Below are positions 49,764-59,459 of a stretch of 64,000 nucleotides of DNA, piece by piece (position 1 is the stretch's first letter; each line of letters begins with the position of its first letter). The notes under the pieces were generated by a model. The model worked only from the letters and a program-made list of their open reading frames with translations, was not told the DNA's origin and ran no database searches. Position numbers and translations under genes: made by a program. The DNA is from Bacillota bacterium (GTDB lineage: Bacteria; Bacillota; Clostridia; Acetivibrionales; DTU013), in contig JAEYOP010000040.1 of NCBI GenBank assembly GCA_023411575.1, positions 511,481 to 575,480 on the forward strand, written 5' to 3'.

Positions 49764-51554
49764 ATGACAACAAATAAAAAGTTGCAGGCCTGGGTAAAAG
49801 AAATGGCCGAACTGTGCCAGCCGGACCAGATATACTGGTGCGACGGCTCCCAGGAAGAAAATGACCGCCTGCTGCAGGAAATGGTCGCAAGCGGTATGGC
49901 TACTCCTTTGAATCCCAAGAAACGCCCCGGCTGCTATCTTTTCAGAAGCGATCCGTCCGACGTTGCGCGTGTCGAGGACAGAACCTTCATTGCCTCCAAG
50001 AGGAAGGAAGATGCCGGCCCGACAAATAACTGGGTCGATCCCGACGAGCTCAAAGCCACTATGAAAGAATTGTACAAAGGGTCCATGAAGGGCAGAACCA
50101 TGTATGTCATTCCGTTCTCCATGGGACCTATCGGCTCCCCGATTTCCAAGATCGGCGTCGAGCTGACGGACAGCCCTTACGTTGTTGTAAACATGCGCAT
50201 CATGACCCGCATCGGCACCAAGGTTCTGGAAGCCCTCGGCGACGGTGAATTCGTTCCCTGTCTGCATTCCGTCGGCGCTCCCCTGGAAAAGGGACAGAAG
50301 GATTCTTCCTGGCCCTGCGCTCCGATCGAGAAGAAATATATCAGCCATTTCCCGGAAGAAAGAACGATCTGGTCCTACGGGTCCGGCTACGGCGGAAACG
50401 CGCTCCTGGGCAAGAAATGCTTCGCCCTGCGCATCGCATCCGTTCAGGCCCGCGATGAAGGCTGGCTGGCGGAACATATGCTCATTCTGCGCATCACGGA
50501 TCCCAAGGGCAACAGCAAATATGTCTGCGGCGCGTTCCCGAGCGCTTGCGGAAAGACCAACTTGGCCATGCTGATCCCCACCATTCCCGGCTGGAAGGTG
50601 GAAACCATCGGCGACGATATCGCCTGGATGAAGTTCGGCAAGGACGGCAGGCTCTATGCCATCAATCCTGAAGCAGGCTTCTTCGGCGTTGCTCCCGGTA
50701 CTTCAATGGATTCGAACCCCAACGCGATGCACAGCATCGAAAAGAATACCATTTTCACGAATGTCGCACTGACCGACGACGGCGACGTATGGTGGGAGGG
50801 CATCGGCACAAAGGCTCCCGATCACCTGATCGACTGGAAGGGCAAGGACTGGACTCCGGAATCCAAGGAAGTCGCAGCACATGCCAACGCACGGTTCACC
50901 GCGCCGGCAAGCCAGTGCCCCGTTATCGCCAAGGAGTGGGAGGATCCCGCAGGCGTGCCGATTTCGGCCATCCTGATCGGCGGACGCCGTCCGAGCACGA
51001 TCCCGCTGGTACATGAAAGCTTCGATTGGAAGCACGGTATCTTCCTCGGTTCCATCATGGGCTCCGAAATCACTGCGGCGGCAATTTCCGCAAACATCGG
51101 CCAGGTTCGCCGCGATCCCTTTGCCATGCTGCCGTTCATGGGCTACCACGTATGCAATTATTTACAGCACTGGCTCGACATCGGCGAAAAGACCTCTGCC
51201 GACAAGCTGCCGAAGATCTTCTACGTCAACTGGTTCCGCAAGGATTCCAACGGCAAGTGGCTCTGGCCCGGTTTCGGCGAAAACAGCCGCGTTCTCAAGT
51301 GGATTTGTGAAAGAGTCGCCGGCGAAGGCAGCGCTGTCAAGACAGCGATCGGTTACATGCCTTCCGCGGACGCCATCGACACCAAGGGCCTTGACGTGAG
51401 CGCCACCGATATGGCCGAACTGCTCAAGGTCAACAAGGACGAATGGCTGAAGGAAGTCACCTCCATCAAGGAGCACTATGCGAAGTACGGCGACAAGCTG
51501 CCGAAGGAATTATCTTCACAGCTGGAAGCACTGGAAAAGAGACTGCAGGAATAA
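49764..51554 (+). CDS. pckG: Phosphoenolpyruvate carboxykinase (GTP)
   Basis: 596 residues, full length for the GTP class. Converts oxaloacetate and GTP to PEP and CO2, or the reverse; in fermenting Clostridia it often runs towards oxaloacetate. Visible: kinase-1a loop [15 protein letters not shown] near residues 255-270, kinase-2/metal site [40 protein letters not shown] and [23 protein letters not shown] (in part). Monocistronic, with its own terminator and a long untranslated upstream region. Confidence 0.97.
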   Translation: MTTNKKLQAWVKEMAELCQPDQIYWCDGSQEENDRLLQEMVASGMATPLNPKKRPGCYLFRSDPSDVARVEDRTFIASKRKEDAGPTNNWVDPDELKATMKELYKGSMKGRTMYVIPFSMGPIGSPISKIGVELTDSPYVVVNMRIMTRIGTKVLEALGDGEFVPCLHSVGAPLEKGQKDSSWPCAPIEKKYISHFPEERTIWSYGSGYGGNALLGKKCFALRIASVQARDEGWLAEHMLILRITDPKGNSKYVCGAFPSACGKTNLAMLIPTIPGWKVETIGDDIAWMKFGKDGRLYAINPEAGFFGVAPGTSMDSNPNAMHSIEKNTIFTNVALTDDGDVWWEGIGTKAPDHLIDWKGKDWTPESKEVAAHANARFTAPASQCPVIAKEWEDPAGVPISAILIGGRRPSTIPLVHESFDWKHGIFLGSIMGSEITAAAISANIGQVRRDPFAMLPFMGYHVCNYLQHWLDIGEKTSADKLPKIFYVNWFRKDSNGKWLWPGFGENSRVLKWICERVAGEGSAVKTAIGYMPSADAIDTKGLDVSATDMAELLKVNKDEWLKEVTSIKEHYAKYGDKLPKELSSQLEALEKRLQE

Positions 51555-51580
51555 GCAAACCATACAACCTCTGAATTGTA

Positions 51581-51624
51581 AAAAACCCGGAGCTCGGATC
51601 AAACCGACGCCTCCGGGATTTTTT
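51581..51624 (+). terminator. pckG terminator
   Basis: AAAAACCCGGAG pairs with CTCCGGGATTTTTT; 27 bases after the stop. Confidence 0.9.
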
Positions 51625-51675
51625 GGCGCTAAATAGTAAATGCTCTAGATTCTTCCTCGATTTAAGGGTTTTCTG

Positions 51676-51963
51676 CTATTTAACCTTTTTAGGCTCAAAA
51701 ACATCCACAGTATTTTGTTTACGCACCTTAATGCCAACTCGGAGTGGATATTTGGAAGAGGATCTGCGATTGTTAGCTCTGCCTTTTTTAACTTCAAATG
51801 CAACAAGATCATTCTCTTTTAAGTCAGTAGGAGCTAGCCCTTCCTCTTTACAGTATTGAAGCAGATCTTTAAATCTATAACTTATACTTGTTTTATTATG
51901 GTCTGTCAGTATACTTGTCTTTGCATCGTCTAGACTCCGGCCATTTTTATCGATTACAGGCAT
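51676..51963 (-). CDS. Small protein of unknown function, partner of the acetyltransferase
   Basis: 95 residues from ATG 51963 (GAGGTGA six bases upstream). Basic and soluble: LTDHNKTSISYRFKDLLQYC, EGLAPTDLKENDLVAFEVKKG, and an Arg/Ser/Lys-rich stretch RANNRRSSSKYPLR before LRVGIKVRKQNTVDV. I recognise no family. It starts three bases after the end of the frameshifted acetyltransferase and was surely co-transcribed with it. AT-rich relative to pckG and ksgA. Confidence 0.6.
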   Translation of the reverse strand: MPVIDKNGRSLDDAKTSILTDHNKTSISYRFKDLLQYCKEEGLAPTDLKENDLVAFEVKKGRANNRRSSSKYPLRVGIKVRKQNTVDVFEPKKVK

Positions 51964-51968
51964 CCCTA

Positions 51969-52515
51969 TCACCTCGATTCTTTGAAATAACGTTTGTATA
52001 ATACAAACGCCGCTTCTTCATCTATAACCATAATCCTTAATCTGGCATTAACCAATATTGCCCCTAATTCCGCTTCATAATACTCTATTAAGTCCGATTT
52101 TGCAGTAAAATAAACATATCCGCCAAACCCTTGTTCAAAACTGATCTTCACAGCAATAGCAAACAGATGAGCGCCAACGCCTTTATATATTCCTGATGAT
52201 CCGAAATTATGGGGGGGCTGTTTCAACAATATCAATATGAACAGCCTTGCTGCCCGGCTCCGGCCTAATTGCCATCAAGCCCTGTACCTCATAATCCCCT
52301 TTTAATCGCAACTCATATACATCATATCCACTTTTAAACGGTTTCGTCCATGTAAATCGCCAGCCTTTTTTTCTAAGTCCTGTAACTTCTTCTTTATCTA
52401 CTTTGTTAAATTCAGTATCAAAAACTTTTCCAGTACTTTTTTCAATAAGGCATGGCGTAAACTCATCAAATACGATATCTATACTTCCCACTTTTCCATT
52501 ATCCCCTAATTTCAT
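51969..52515 (-). pseudogene. GNAT N-acetyltransferase, frameshifted in a C7 tract
   Basis: Two frames join into one acetyltransferase. The first (from 52515) ends with AVHIDIVETAPP and a stop; the second continues HNFGSSGIYKGVGAHLFAIAVKISFEQGFGGYV, a GNAT acetyl-CoA region followed by IEYYEAELGAILV. The break is in seven consecutive C (minus strand; G7 at 52211-52217). Six C would restore VETAPHNFGSSG, the usual family sequence. It is either a real one-base insertion, a phase-variable tract, or a sequencing error. Confidence 0.85.
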
Positions 52516-52562
52516 TATACCATTTTCAATCCTGTTTTCATAGAAATCAGGGGGAAAATACT

Positions 52563-53438
52563 TTATTTCCCGCTTTCGAAAATCCCGTTGGCGAGTTGGG
52601 CGAACTGTTCCAGGGAAAGGGTCTCGCCCCTCCGGTTTTCATCGATCCCCATACCGGCCAGCAGGCCCTTTAGTCTTTCCTTGTCCAGCCCGAAAGCGCC
52701 GGTGTTGTTCAACGAATTCACCAGCGTCTTTCTTCTCTGGCCGAAGGCTGCTTTTACCACCCTGAAAAACAGGGCCTGATCCCGCAACTCTACCGGAGGA
52801 GCTTCATACAGGTCCAGCCGTATGACGGTGGAATCCACTTCGGGCTGCGGAATAAAGCTGTGGGGCGGCACCTCCATCACCGCGGAAGGCCTGGAATAAT
52901 ACTGCACCGCTACGGTCAGCGCGCCGTAATCCTTTCCGCCGGGCTTTGCGCGCATCCGGTCGGCTACTTCCTTCTGCACCATGAACACCATGGTCTTTGC
53001 CTTTATTCCGCTTTCCAGCAGCTTCATGATAACCGGGGTGGTTATGTAATAGGGCAGATTGGCGACAATTTTCAGGGAAGCCGGCTTGAACCCGTCCCCT
53101 CGCGCCTCGACAGCCGACGCAAGCGCCGCCTCGACATCCAGTTGCAGGATGTCGCCGTTTATGAGGCTTATATTGGAATACTCCTTCAGATTCTCCTTCA
53201 GCGCCGGTATGAGGTGCCGGTCGATTTCCACCGCTACGACCATCCCTGCCGTCCCGGCAAGCTCGGCGGTGAGGCTTCCGAGTCCGGGCCCGATCTCCAG
53301 CACCAGATCGTTTTGCCCCAATCCGGCGGCTTCCGCTATTCCCTTGAGAATCCTGCCGTCCGTCAAAAAGTTCTGCCCCAGGGATTTCATCGGGCGCAGG
53401 TTGAATTTTTTTAAAGTATTTTTCGTATCGATCTGCAT
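52563..53438 (-). CDS. ksgA: 16S rRNA dimethyladenosine transferase KsgA/RsmA
   Basis: 291 residues, GGGGGAAG before ATG. Dimethylates A1518 and A1519 of 16S rRNA late in 30S assembly. Visible: KSLGQNFLTDGRILKGI, SAM motif I LVLEIGPGLGSLT, acidic motif VAVEIDRHLIPAL, and catalytic NLPYYITTPVIMKLL. C-terminal region ends FGQRRKTLVNSL-type helix. Sits beside yabE as in Bacillus, but without rnmV between. Confidence 0.97.
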   Translation of the reverse strand: MQIDTKNTLKKFNLRPMKSLGQNFLTDGRILKGIAEAAGLGQNDLVLEIGPGLGSLTAELAGTAGMVVAVEIDRHLIPALKENLKEYSNISLINGDILQLDVEAALASAVEARGDGFKPASLKIVANLPYYITTPVIMKLLESGIKAKTMVFMVQKEVADRMRAKPGGKDYGALTVAVQYYSRPSAVMEVPPHSFIPQPEVDSTVIRLDLYEAPPVELRDQALFFRVVKAAFGQRRKTLVNSLNNTGAFGLDKERLKGLLAGMGIDENRRGETLSLEQFAQLANGIFESGK

Positions 53439-53554
53439 TGCTTCCCCCTAATCAGAATCTATCACCATACCGTATGAAAAAAATGTGCCGGAGCTTTACA
53501 ACCCCGGCCAGTTCTAGTCCCCTATTATATAGTTGTTATCAAGGTCCAGACATT

Positions 53555-54622
53555 CTACTCGTTTTGCAGAATATAAACCTTGACTCGTTTGACCCCGAAG
53601 CTCATCGCATAATCGCGGGTGTCGTAGTATAGATCGACCCGGTTTCCCTTGATCGCTCCGCCGACATCCGCCGCGATTGCGTACCCGTAATCCGGTGTTT
53701 TGCCGACAACTTCCACGTAAACCCGCGTATACAGCGGAATAACTCTGGGGTCCACCGCAATGACACCCTTTTTGGCCTTGATCCCCGTTGCGGTAATGCC
53801 GAAATATGGATCGCCCGGATTCTTTCCCGTGTCCTCGAAAGAAGCCGTATAGGCTGTGGCTTTCATGTCCAGCACCTTGCTGTACCGGACTGTGTCGCCC
53901 CTCGATGTCTTGTGGTTCAAAACCGTACCGAATTCAACAAGCATGTTGATCGGGTTTTTCAGGATCGATTCGGCCACCAGCTTCTTCGATATTTCCTTCC
54001 CGTCCTCGGTAACGACCTTGTACTGCTTCTCACGGATTCCTTCCTGCCCTGCCTTGACCACTTTTTCAGTACCGGAATCGAGCCGTGAGTTTGCCCGTTT
54101 TTGCACTGTAAAAGGGATGACCTCATTTTCGCTTACTACATTTTCTTTGACCCTTATAATTCTGAGCGCCATGCTGCTGACGATTTTATCCTGCAGGGAT
54201 GCCCCCTCCAGCCGGTCGGAATCCTCCGGCTTAACTGGGCTGTCTTTGAACATTTCCTCCACTGTACCCTTCCAGGTCATTATCTCTCTCTCTGAACCAT
54301 CAGCCGTTATGTATACAGGTACCGCTCTCTTGATATATATTTCGTTTGTATTCGTCCTTTGTAATCCGGAATCCAGCGCCATACTGATGTAGTCGCAGGC
54401 CTTTACAGCAATATCGTTCTGGTCCAGTACTTCCTTGACGGTGTTTTTCATAGTCTTGCAGGCTATGGCCTTGCCATTGTCATGAATGATTATGTCCTTT
54501 TCGAGGTACGCGTAAACGCCTAACCCGGCGCCTGCCGAAACTGCCGCCGCTGCCAGTACAATCAGCAGTTCCTTTTTGTATGAAAAAAACCACCTTTTAA
54601 TATTTTTAGCAAGTGGTAACAA
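53555..54622 (-). CDS. yabE: YabE-like cell-wall protein: DUF348, G5 and 3D domains
   Basis: 355 residues from TTG 54622, with AGGAGGG eight bases upstream. One N-terminal membrane helix (~17-37, KELLIVLAAAAVSAGAGLGVYAYL), DUF348 ubiquitin-like repeats (IACKTMKNTVKEVLDQNDI and its second copy), a G5 domain (~165-245, EVIPFTVQKRANSRLDSGTEKVVKAGQEG in part) and a C-terminal 3D domain (~250-350) with DMKATAYTA, GYAIAADVGGAIKGNRVDLYY. The 3D fold suggests peptidoglycan lysis, as in resuscitation-promoting and stationary-phase proteins. Confidence 0.92.
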   Translation of the reverse strand: MLPLAKNIKRWFFSYKKELLIVLAAAAVSAGAGLGVYAYLEKDIIIHDNGKAIACKTMKNTVKEVLDQNDIAVKACDYISMALDSGLQRTNTNEIYIKRAVPVYITADGSEREIMTWKGTVEEMFKDSPVKPEDSDRLEGASLQDKIVSSMALRIIRVKENVVSENEVIPFTVQKRANSRLDSGTEKVVKAGQEGIREKQYKVVTEDGKEISKKLVAESILKNPINMLVEFGTVLNHKTSRGDTVRYSKVLDMKATAYTASFEDTGKNPGDPYFGITATGIKAKKGVIAVDPRVIPLYTRVYVEVVGKTPDYGYAIAADVGGAIKGNRVDLYYDTRDYAMSFGVKRVKVYILQNE

Positions 54623-54812
54623 AAAAAACCCTCCTGTTAAAATATTAATAAGGGACTGAGGCTATTTTATTCCAATAAGATGATTTTGTCAAATTGGACC
54701 CCTTGAATCCCCCATAACTGTAATTATATACACTCAAATTGGCGTCTATACATTGCCTGAAAAAAGAAAGGAACCGCTGTTTTCAGCAGTCCCCGTTAAG
54801 ACTCCGTTTCCG

Positions 54813-55310
54813 TTAAAACATCCCGCCCATCGGGTAAAACTGGTTCGCGGCCGGCATAGCATTCATGGCTGGCATGGCGTTCATGGCCGGCATGGCATTC
54901 ATCCCCTGGTTGGCGGCCCCGAGCACCGGGTTCGCGTTCATCGCGGGACTGACCCCGGAGAGCATCGGATTGTTCATCCCCATTCCCATCACATTCTGCC
55001 CGTACGTCATGGGACACTGCATATTCATAAGGTATGGACAGCACATCATTGGCACCATATTCATCATGGAAGGCATGACGCCCATCGGATTGGCCTGCAT
55101 GGGCATCTGATTCATCATGGACGGCGAAACGCCCATCGGGTTCGCCTGCACGGGCATTTGATTCATCATGGACGGCGAAACGCCCATGTTATTGGACTGA
55201 GCTGGCAGGATATTCGGAGTCGCCTGCATTTGCGGCATGGCGCCGACCTGCGGCATCGTACCCGACGGCTCGATATTCATATTTTCTTTCATTTTGACAT
55301 CCTCTTTCAT
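54813..55310 (-). CDS. Methionine-rich tandem-repeat protein
   Basis: 165 residues, GGAGG nine bases before ATG. About 38 residues are methionine (23%), with many Pro, Asn, Ala and Gln. Tandem units of 17 residues PMGVSPSMMNQMPVQAN / PMGVSPSMMNQMPMQAN / PMGVMPSMMN, and NAMPAM repeats near the end; a short MCCPYL. No signal peptide or membrane helix. A spore-coat or metal/oxidant-binding structural protein is the most natural guess; a weak sigma-K-like promoter lies upstream (55409-55435). Confidence 0.7.
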   Translation of the reverse strand: MKEDVKMKENMNIEPSGTMPQVGAMPQMQATPNILPAQSNNMGVSPSMMNQMPVQANPMGVSPSMMNQMPMQANPMGVMPSMMNMVPMMCCPYLMNMQCPMTYGQNVMGMGMNNPMLSGVSPAMNANPVLGAANQGMNAMPAMNAMPAMNAMPAANQFYPMGGMF

Positions 55311-55408
55311 ATAAAGATTCCTCCGGCTTAGGGCTCGTTAAAACGGAACTTTCGCCAGGCGGAAGGACTGTCTTAGCCGGCCCTTATGTTCCTAGTAGCT
55401 TCAGTATC

Positions 55409-55435
55409 AGTATATGACGGGGGTCATAATTTGTG
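55409..55435 (-). promoter_or_regulatory. Weak sigma-K-like promoter before the Met-rich gene
   Basis: Minus strand CACA-15-CATATACT, near the sigma-K form (mACm-16/17-CATAnnnTA) but one base short in the spacer. Ends ~100 bases before the Met-rich start. Confidence 0.3.
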
Positions 55436-55470
55436 ATAACATCTTTATGTAAATGAATTCCGCCTGAAAA

Positions 55471-56172
55471 TCAGTAGGTGCTGATGGAGGAGATCATGAA
55501 CGCCTTCTTTTCCGCCATGTAGTCAACCTTGACGTACCTTTCATTGATCCCCTCCGAAAAGTGCGGATCGTTGGCAGCCGCATTCTCGGCGAGCTTGACG
55601 TTCATCCTCACTTTAAGGTATATCCCGCCTTCATTCGATCCCCTGAGCGGGTCGATCTTGATCTCGCTGATTTCAATCTTTTTAATGGTCTTCTGCATGG
55701 CCTCCGTATAGGCGGCAAGGCTCATCGGCCGCTCCGCAGCCGCCACCGTGGCGTATTCCAGTTCGTAAGCCTCTTCGTATTTCCCCTGGTTCAGCGCGTC
55801 CGCCCATTTGTTCACGGGATCGGCTAATACCTTGAGGTCCACGTACTGCTTGAGGGTATTGATAAAATTGATTTTGTCCCGCAAAGCGGAATCCTTTTCA
55901 TCCTTCTCCCCGACGAGCCCGTTCTTCTCTTCGATCAGTTTCGCCTTTTCCTCCGTAAGCTGGGATATGGTATCGGCCTGGTCGCTGATTTCCTTTTCGA
56001 GGCTGTCGATTTCCCGTCCCTGCGCGTTTATTTCCGCTTTATAGCTGGCATTTGTAGTCTCCAGGGTCTTGTATTCCTTTTCAATGCTCTCCCTGTCCCA
56101 AAGCAAATAATTGAAGGCGATGAATACCGCCGCCAAAAGTACGAAAACCATCACAAGTACAAGCTTTTTCAT
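55471..56172 (-). CDS. Membrane-anchored coiled-coil protein
   Basis: 233 residues from ATG 56172 (AAGGTGGGG upstream). One membrane helix (~3-24, LVLVMVFVLLAAVFIAFNYLL) then a coiled coil (~28-110, Glu/Lys/Leu heptads such as IDSLEKEISDQADTISQLTEE) and a C-terminal ~120-residue domain resembling an NTF2-like fold (YEEAYELEYATVAAAERPMSLAAYTEAM, in part). Function unknown. Lies between tatD and the Met-rich gene on the same strand. Confidence 0.65.
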   Translation of the reverse strand: MKKLVLVMVFVLLAAVFIAFNYLLWDRESIEKEYKTLETTNASYKAEINAQGREIDSLEKEISDQADTISQLTEEKAKLIEEKNGLVGEKDEKDSALRDKINFINTLKQYVDLKVLADPVNKWADALNQGKYEEAYELEYATVAAAERPMSLAAYTEAMQKTIKKIEISEIKIDPLRGSNEGGIYLKVRMNVKLAENAAANDPHFSEGINERYVKVDYMAEKKAFMISSISTY

Positions 56173-56231
56173 AGTACCCCACCTTGACGGCCGGCAATAC
56201 TGCCGGCTTTCCGGGCGTAAAGCCCAAGATT

Positions 56232-56999
56232 TTATTGTATCCGGAAGAGTCTTTTTGCGTTGGATGTCGTGAGCTGTTCGATTTCCCCGTATGCCTTTCC
56301 CTTGATTTTTGCAATTTTCTCCGCAGTGCTTCGAATGTAGGCGGATTCGTTCCGCTTCCCCCTGTAGGGCTCCGGTGCGAGATAGGGACAATCCGTCTCT
56401 ATGAGCAGCCTGTCCTCCGGCACGTATTTTACCACTTCAAGCAGCCTGTTGGCATTTTTGAAGGTCACCGGACCTGCGATGGAGATCATGAAATTGAGGT
56501 TCAGCACTTCCCTCGCCATTTCGACGCTGCCGGAAAAGCAGTGCAGAACGCCGCCTACGTCACGGGCGTTTTCCCCCTTCATAATGGACAGGGTATCCTC
56601 GTGGGCATCCCGGTCGTGTATGATGATGGGCAGCTTCAGCGTCCTCGCAAGGGAAATCTGCTTGGCAAACCATATTTTTTGCGCTTCCCTGGGAGAGTTG
56701 TCGTAAAAGTAATCCAGGCCGATCTCTCCGATGGCGACTACTTTCGGGTAGGATGCGAAATCCGTCAGGGCGGAAATGATGTTGTTGTTCAGATCGATCA
56801 CGTTGTGAGGATGAACTCCGATAGCCGCATATATAAAATCATAATTTTGAGCCAGTGAAATATTCTCGACGGAGGATGCCACATCCGAAGAGACGGAGAG
56901 GATGTAGCCGACTCCGCTTTTGGCAGCCCTGTCAATCACTTCGCCGCGGTCGGCGTCGTATTGGGTGTCGTAATAATGTGCATGTGTGTCAAAAAGCAT
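56232..56999 (-). CDS. tatD: TatD-family metal-dependent hydrolase
   Basis: 255 residues from ATG 56999 (GAGGTGG upstream). The TIM-barrel metal ligands are visible: FDTHAHYYD, AIGEIGLDYFYD, PIIIHDRDAHEDT, GVLHCFSG and ETDCPYLAPEPYRGKRNE. Family members are DNases or D-aminoacyl-tRNA deacylases. Next to metG as in B. subtilis yabD. Confidence 0.95.
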   Translation of the reverse strand: MLFDTHAHYYDTQYDADRGEVIDRAAKSGVGYILSVSSDVASSVENISLAQNYDFIYAAIGVHPHNVIDLNNNIISALTDFASYPKVVAIGEIGLDYFYDNSPREAQKIWFAKQISLARTLKLPIIIHDRDAHEDTLSIMKGENARDVGGVLHCFSGSVEMAREVLNLNFMISIAGPVTFKNANRLLEVVKYVPEDRLLIETDCPYLAPEPYRGKRNESAYIRSTAEKIAKIKGKAYGEIEQLTTSNAKRLFRIQ

Positions 57000-57230
57000 G
57001 TGCCACCTCGCCAATCCGTTCCAGTTGGCACAATGAAATAATAACTTCCCGTGTGGTTTCCGGTAAAAATCGAAAACCGCCGATATTTTTCCGGAAAAAC
57101 GGGAACGAATTATTTCATTGTGCCTATATGAAAATATTATATCTCAATATTTCCAAGACTGCAACAAGCCCCGGGAAGGGTTGTCCGGGCGCAAAAAAGG
57201 ACGGCTGCCTTCGCATCCGCCCTGAAAATG

Positions 57231-59243
57231 CTATTTGACCTTCGATCCGCTGTCGATGGGGCCGTCCAATGTTGCCACGACCAGCCCCTTATCGTTGGAA
57301 GCCGCCAGGATCATCCCCTGGGATTCGATTCCTCTCAGCTTCACCGGCTTCAGGTTTGCCACCAGGATCACTTCCTTGCCCGCAAGGCTTTCGGGCGTAT
57401 AATGCTTGGCAATACCGGAAACCACCTGCCGGAATTCGCCGCCCATCTCCACGCGCAGCTTCAGGAGCTTGTCCGAGCCCTCCACCTTTTCAGCCTCCAG
57501 TACCTTGACCACTCTTAAGTCCAGCTTGGCGAAATCCTCTATGGTGATAAGACCGTCCTCCTGCGGCGCCTGATCCGCCGGCTTTGCCGGTCCGGCCTTC
57601 GCGGGCTCCCCTGCGGCCCCGGCCTGCGCCGTCTTTGCCGCCGGCGCCGGAGCTGCTGCTGCGCCCGAACCAGACGTTATTCCTTCAAGCTCTTCCAGTT
57701 CCTTCTTCATATCGATACGCGGGAAAATAACCTCGCCCTTGTTTACGGCGACCCCTTCCGGATAACTCCCCCATTTTTTCGTACTCTCCCATTCCAGAGC
57801 GCCGCTGCCTGCGATTCCAAGCTGCTGCCAGATTTTCTCCGGCGTTTCGGGCATGAACGGCTGCAGAAGGATGGATACGATCCGGAGACTCTCCGCCAGA
57901 TGGTACATGACCGCGGCAAGACGGGGCCTGTTTTCCTCGGACTTGGCCAGGACCCAGGGCATTGTTTCATCGATGTATTTGTTGGTTCTTGAAATGGCCT
58001 TCCAGACCTCGGTCAGCGCTGTGCTGAACTGGAGCCTGTCCATCAGGTCCTCGACCTTTGCCGGAAGCTCCGACAGCAGGGCGCTCAGTTCATTGTCGAA
58101 TTCTCCTCCCGCCCGTTCCGCCGGGATCACGCCTGCGAAATATTTATCGATCATGGCCACCGTCCTGCTGACCAGGTTTCCCAGGTCATTGGCCAGATCG
58201 GAATTGATCCGCTGGATCAGCGCTTCATTCGAGAAAACGCCGTCGGAGCCGAATGGAACCTCTCGAAGCAGGAAATAGCGTACCGCGTCCAAACCGTATT
58301 TGTGGATCAGGATCACCGGGTCCACCACGTTCCCTTTCGATTTGGACATCTTGCCGCCCTCCAGCAGCAGCCAGCCGTGGCCGAACACCTGCTTCGGCAG
58401 CGGCTCGCCCAGGGCCATCAGCATGGCCGGCCAGATGATCGTGTGGAACCGGACAATTTCCTTTCCGACGAGATGGACATCCGCGGGCCAGTATTTCCGG
58501 TATGCGGAATCCTCGCCGGACAGGTAGCCCAGCGCGGTGATGTAGTTGGACAATGCGTCGATCCAGACATAAACCACATGCTTTTCATCGAAGCTGACGG
58601 GAACGCCCCAGTCGAAGGTGGTCCTGGAGACGCAGAGATCCTCGAGCCCCGGCCTCAGGAAGTTGTTGAGCATTTCGTTCTGCCTGGAAACGGGCTGGAT
58701 GAATTCCGGGTTTTCTTCAATATGTTTGATCAGCCTGTCCTGATATTTGGAAAGCCGGAAAAAGTAGCTCTCTTCCTTGGTCAGTTCCACTTCCCGGCCG
58801 CAGTCCGGGCACTTCCCGTCCACCAGCTGGGTTTTTGTCCAGAAGGATTCGCAGGGCGTGCAATACCAGCCCTCGTACTCGCTTTTATAGATGTCGCCCT
58901 GGTCATACAGCTTTTTGAATATTTTCTGGACCGCTTCCTCGTGTTCCCGGTCCGTGGTTCGGATAAACCGGTCGTTGGTAATCTTCATCCGGCTCCAGAG
59001 CTCTTTTATGCCGGACACAATATCATCCACATACTGCTTGGGCGTCACCCCTTTGGCCTCCGCCTTTCTCTGGATCTTCTGTCCATGCTCGTCCGTTCCG
59101 GTGAGGAACATAACATCGTAGCCCTTTAGCCGCTTGTATCTTGAAATGGCGTCGGCCGCCACCGTTGTATATGAATGCCCTATGTGCAGTTTATCGCTGG
59201 GATAGTAAATCGGGGTCGTGATATAAAACGTTTTCTTTTCCAT
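57231..59243 (-). CDS. metG: Methionyl-tRNA synthetase
   Basis: 670 residues from ATG 59243 (GGAGG 13 bases upstream); the upstream frame is not translated. Charges tRNA-Met. HIGH at 20-23 (LHIGHS), zinc cysteines C128, C131, C145, C148 (CTPC, CPDC), KMSKS at 298-302. A C-terminal tRNA-binding OB domain (~565-670, FAKLDLRVVKVLEAEKVEGSDKL) is joined by an Ala/Pro-rich linker. No T-box is visible upstream. Confidence 0.97.
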   Translation of the reverse strand: MEKKTFYITTPIYYPSDKLHIGHSYTTVAADAISRYKRLKGYDVMFLTGTDEHGQKIQRKAEAKGVTPKQYVDDIVSGIKELWSRMKITNDRFIRTTDREHEEAVQKIFKKLYDQGDIYKSEYEGWYCTPCESFWTKTQLVDGKCPDCGREVELTKEESYFFRLSKYQDRLIKHIEENPEFIQPVSRQNEMLNNFLRPGLEDLCVSRTTFDWGVPVSFDEKHVVYVWIDALSNYITALGYLSGEDSAYRKYWPADVHLVGKEIVRFHTIIWPAMLMALGEPLPKQVFGHGWLLLEGGKMSKSKGNVVDPVILIHKYGLDAVRYFLLREVPFGSDGVFSNEALIQRINSDLANDLGNLVSRTVAMIDKYFAGVIPAERAGGEFDNELSALLSELPAKVEDLMDRLQFSTALTEVWKAISRTNKYIDETMPWVLAKSEENRPRLAAVMYHLAESLRIVSILLQPFMPETPEKIWQQLGIAGSGALEWESTKKWGSYPEGVAVNKGEVIFPRIDMKKELEELEGITSGSGAAAAPAPAAKTAQAGAAGEPAKAGPAKPADQAPQEDGLITIEDFAKLDLRVVKVLEAEKVEGSDKLLKLRVEMGGEFRQVVSGIAKHYTPESLAGKEVILVANLKPVKLRGIESQGMILAASNDKGLVVATLDGPIDSGSKVK

Positions 59244-59459
59244 AAATAACAAATTGCCTCCGTCGTTTGATTTAAGCTTTCCCTCTGCCGCCGGGAATAT
59301 CCGCGGGAAATCACGGAACCCCTTATTAATATACCGTTTAAGGCCGACTTTTTCAAGCAGAATTTGGCAGGCCGCCCCATCCGCCGGCTTACGCCCTCCG
59401 GCCCCATTCATAAAAATTCCGTTGCCGGAATAAACATAAAGCAAAGGAGGATTGTCTAA

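Noticed and set aside
59244..59459. T-box leader for metG
   Set aside because: Too short for a full T-box and no conserved T-box antiterminator sequence is present.
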